From assembly GCF_029223885.1 (NCBI RefSeq), contig NZ_CP119409.1, forward strand, positions 1,328,001 through 1,392,000: a stretch of 64,000 nt of DNA, read 5' to 3'. Shown here one piece after another: positions 63,857 through 64,000 of this stretch. This DNA is from Pararhizobium gei (GTDB lineage: Bacteria > Pseudomonadota > Alphaproteobacteria > Rhizobiales > Rhizobiaceae). The position numbers and the translations under genes were made by a program. A model generated the notes under the pieces. The model ran no database searches and was not told the origin of the DNA. It was given only the letters and a program-made list of their open reading frames with translations. Numbering within the stretch: the stretch's first letter is position 1; every line of letters starts with the position of its first letter.

Positions 63857-64000
63857 GTGAAAAACAAGGCTCATGCAGTTCTGGCATCCATTGCCTGTCT
63901 GCTTTTTGCTACGAGCGCCTTTGCCGACAAGCCTGTCGCTTGGCAAACCAATTTCCAGCCGGCGGCAACCGGAATGATGGAAGAGATCACCTGGTTCGAG
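63857..64000 (+). CDS. coxB: Cytochrome c oxidase subunit II, start only
   Basis: The first 48 codons of a gene cut by the window end. A GTG start at 63857 follows an AGGGAG ribosome binding site. The product begins with a signal peptide (HAVLASIACLLFATSAFA) and then DKPVAWQTNFQPAATGMMEE with ITWFE, the typical start of subunit II of an aa3-type oxidase. The copper site lies beyond the window. Its position next to ialB and tldD agrees with other rhizobial genomes. Confidence 0.9.
   Translation, partial: MKNKAHAVLASIACLLFATSAFADKPVAWQTNFQPAATGMMEEITWFE

Overview
The window is chromosomal DNA from an alphaproteobacterium of the Rhizobiales, most likely Rhizobiaceae (Rhizobium, Agrobacterium or Neorhizobium type). 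The evidence is the high-GC codon use, the rhizobial families present (BA14K, DUF982, DUF1217, DUF6101, IalB, OpgC), a BioMNY biotin transporter, gene neighbourhoods typical of these genomes (HDAC-xseB, dxs, tlyA-rlmD; fabI with a phosphoglycerate-mutase-like gene; ialB before coxB), RIME-like mosaic repeats, and two probable EcfG/RpoE2-type stress promoters. I saw no tRNA, rRNA or CRISPR array.

Layout. 1-5 kb: the 3' part of glyS, carrying an in-frame RIME-like repeat, then a DUF523 gene, a small secreted protein and purD. 5-10.6 kb: a PotD-like binding protein overlapping a membrane GGDEF-EAL protein (an arrangement like NspS-MbaA), then a fosmidomycin-resistance-type MFS exporter divergent from an AraC regulator. 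10.7-20.3 kb: a MipA porin-like protein, ubiA, DUF6101, a five-repeat DUF1217 protein, an RTX protein, an FAD-linked oxidase with the TsaC/Sua5 gene, and a rhizobial hypothetical gene; a second RIME-like repeat lies upstream of the oxidase. 20.5-23.3 kb: a cobalamin riboswitch with a ribosome-binding-site-sequestering hairpin in front of a Rieske monooxygenase and reductase pair of the glycine betaine demethylase type. 23.3-28.7 kb: a small lipoprotein, DUF982, a large RTX/beta-helix protein, a GH25 muramidase divergent from BA14K across a symmetric stress promoter, and a ZntB-like transporter.

28.9-46.2 kb: an acyl-CoA dehydrogenase/crotonase operon, a PHB-depolymerase-like esterase, the RNA methyltransferases RlmD and TlyA, OpgC, Dxs, a pirin, an APC permease, XseB, an HDAC-like amidohydrolase, an MDR reductase with bioMNY, and a YcaQ glycosylase. 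46.2-48.2 kb is a short accessory island: a possible MITE, gene debris, an AT-rich gene and a miniature RHS protein with its own signal peptide, arranged like an exported toxin with its immunity gene.

48.2-64 kb: a SirB1/transglutaminase-like gene with a probable frameshift in its signal peptide, ribB with a degenerate RibA half, aroC, a second GGDEF-EAL protein, DUF1344, a histidine phosphatase, fabI, a DnaJ-family gene, a surface lipoprotein, pdxH, a polysaccharide deacetylase, a stress-type membrane operon starting with a 25-residue protein, tldD, ialB, and the start of coxB behind a perfect FNR/FixK box.

The strongest leads for something little described are the mini-RHS/immunity pair, the B12-riboswitch-controlled Rieske system, the polyamine-type binding protein coupled to c-di-GMP turnover, and the repeat element translated inside glyS. 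All functional assignments come from reading motifs by eye; no searches were run.
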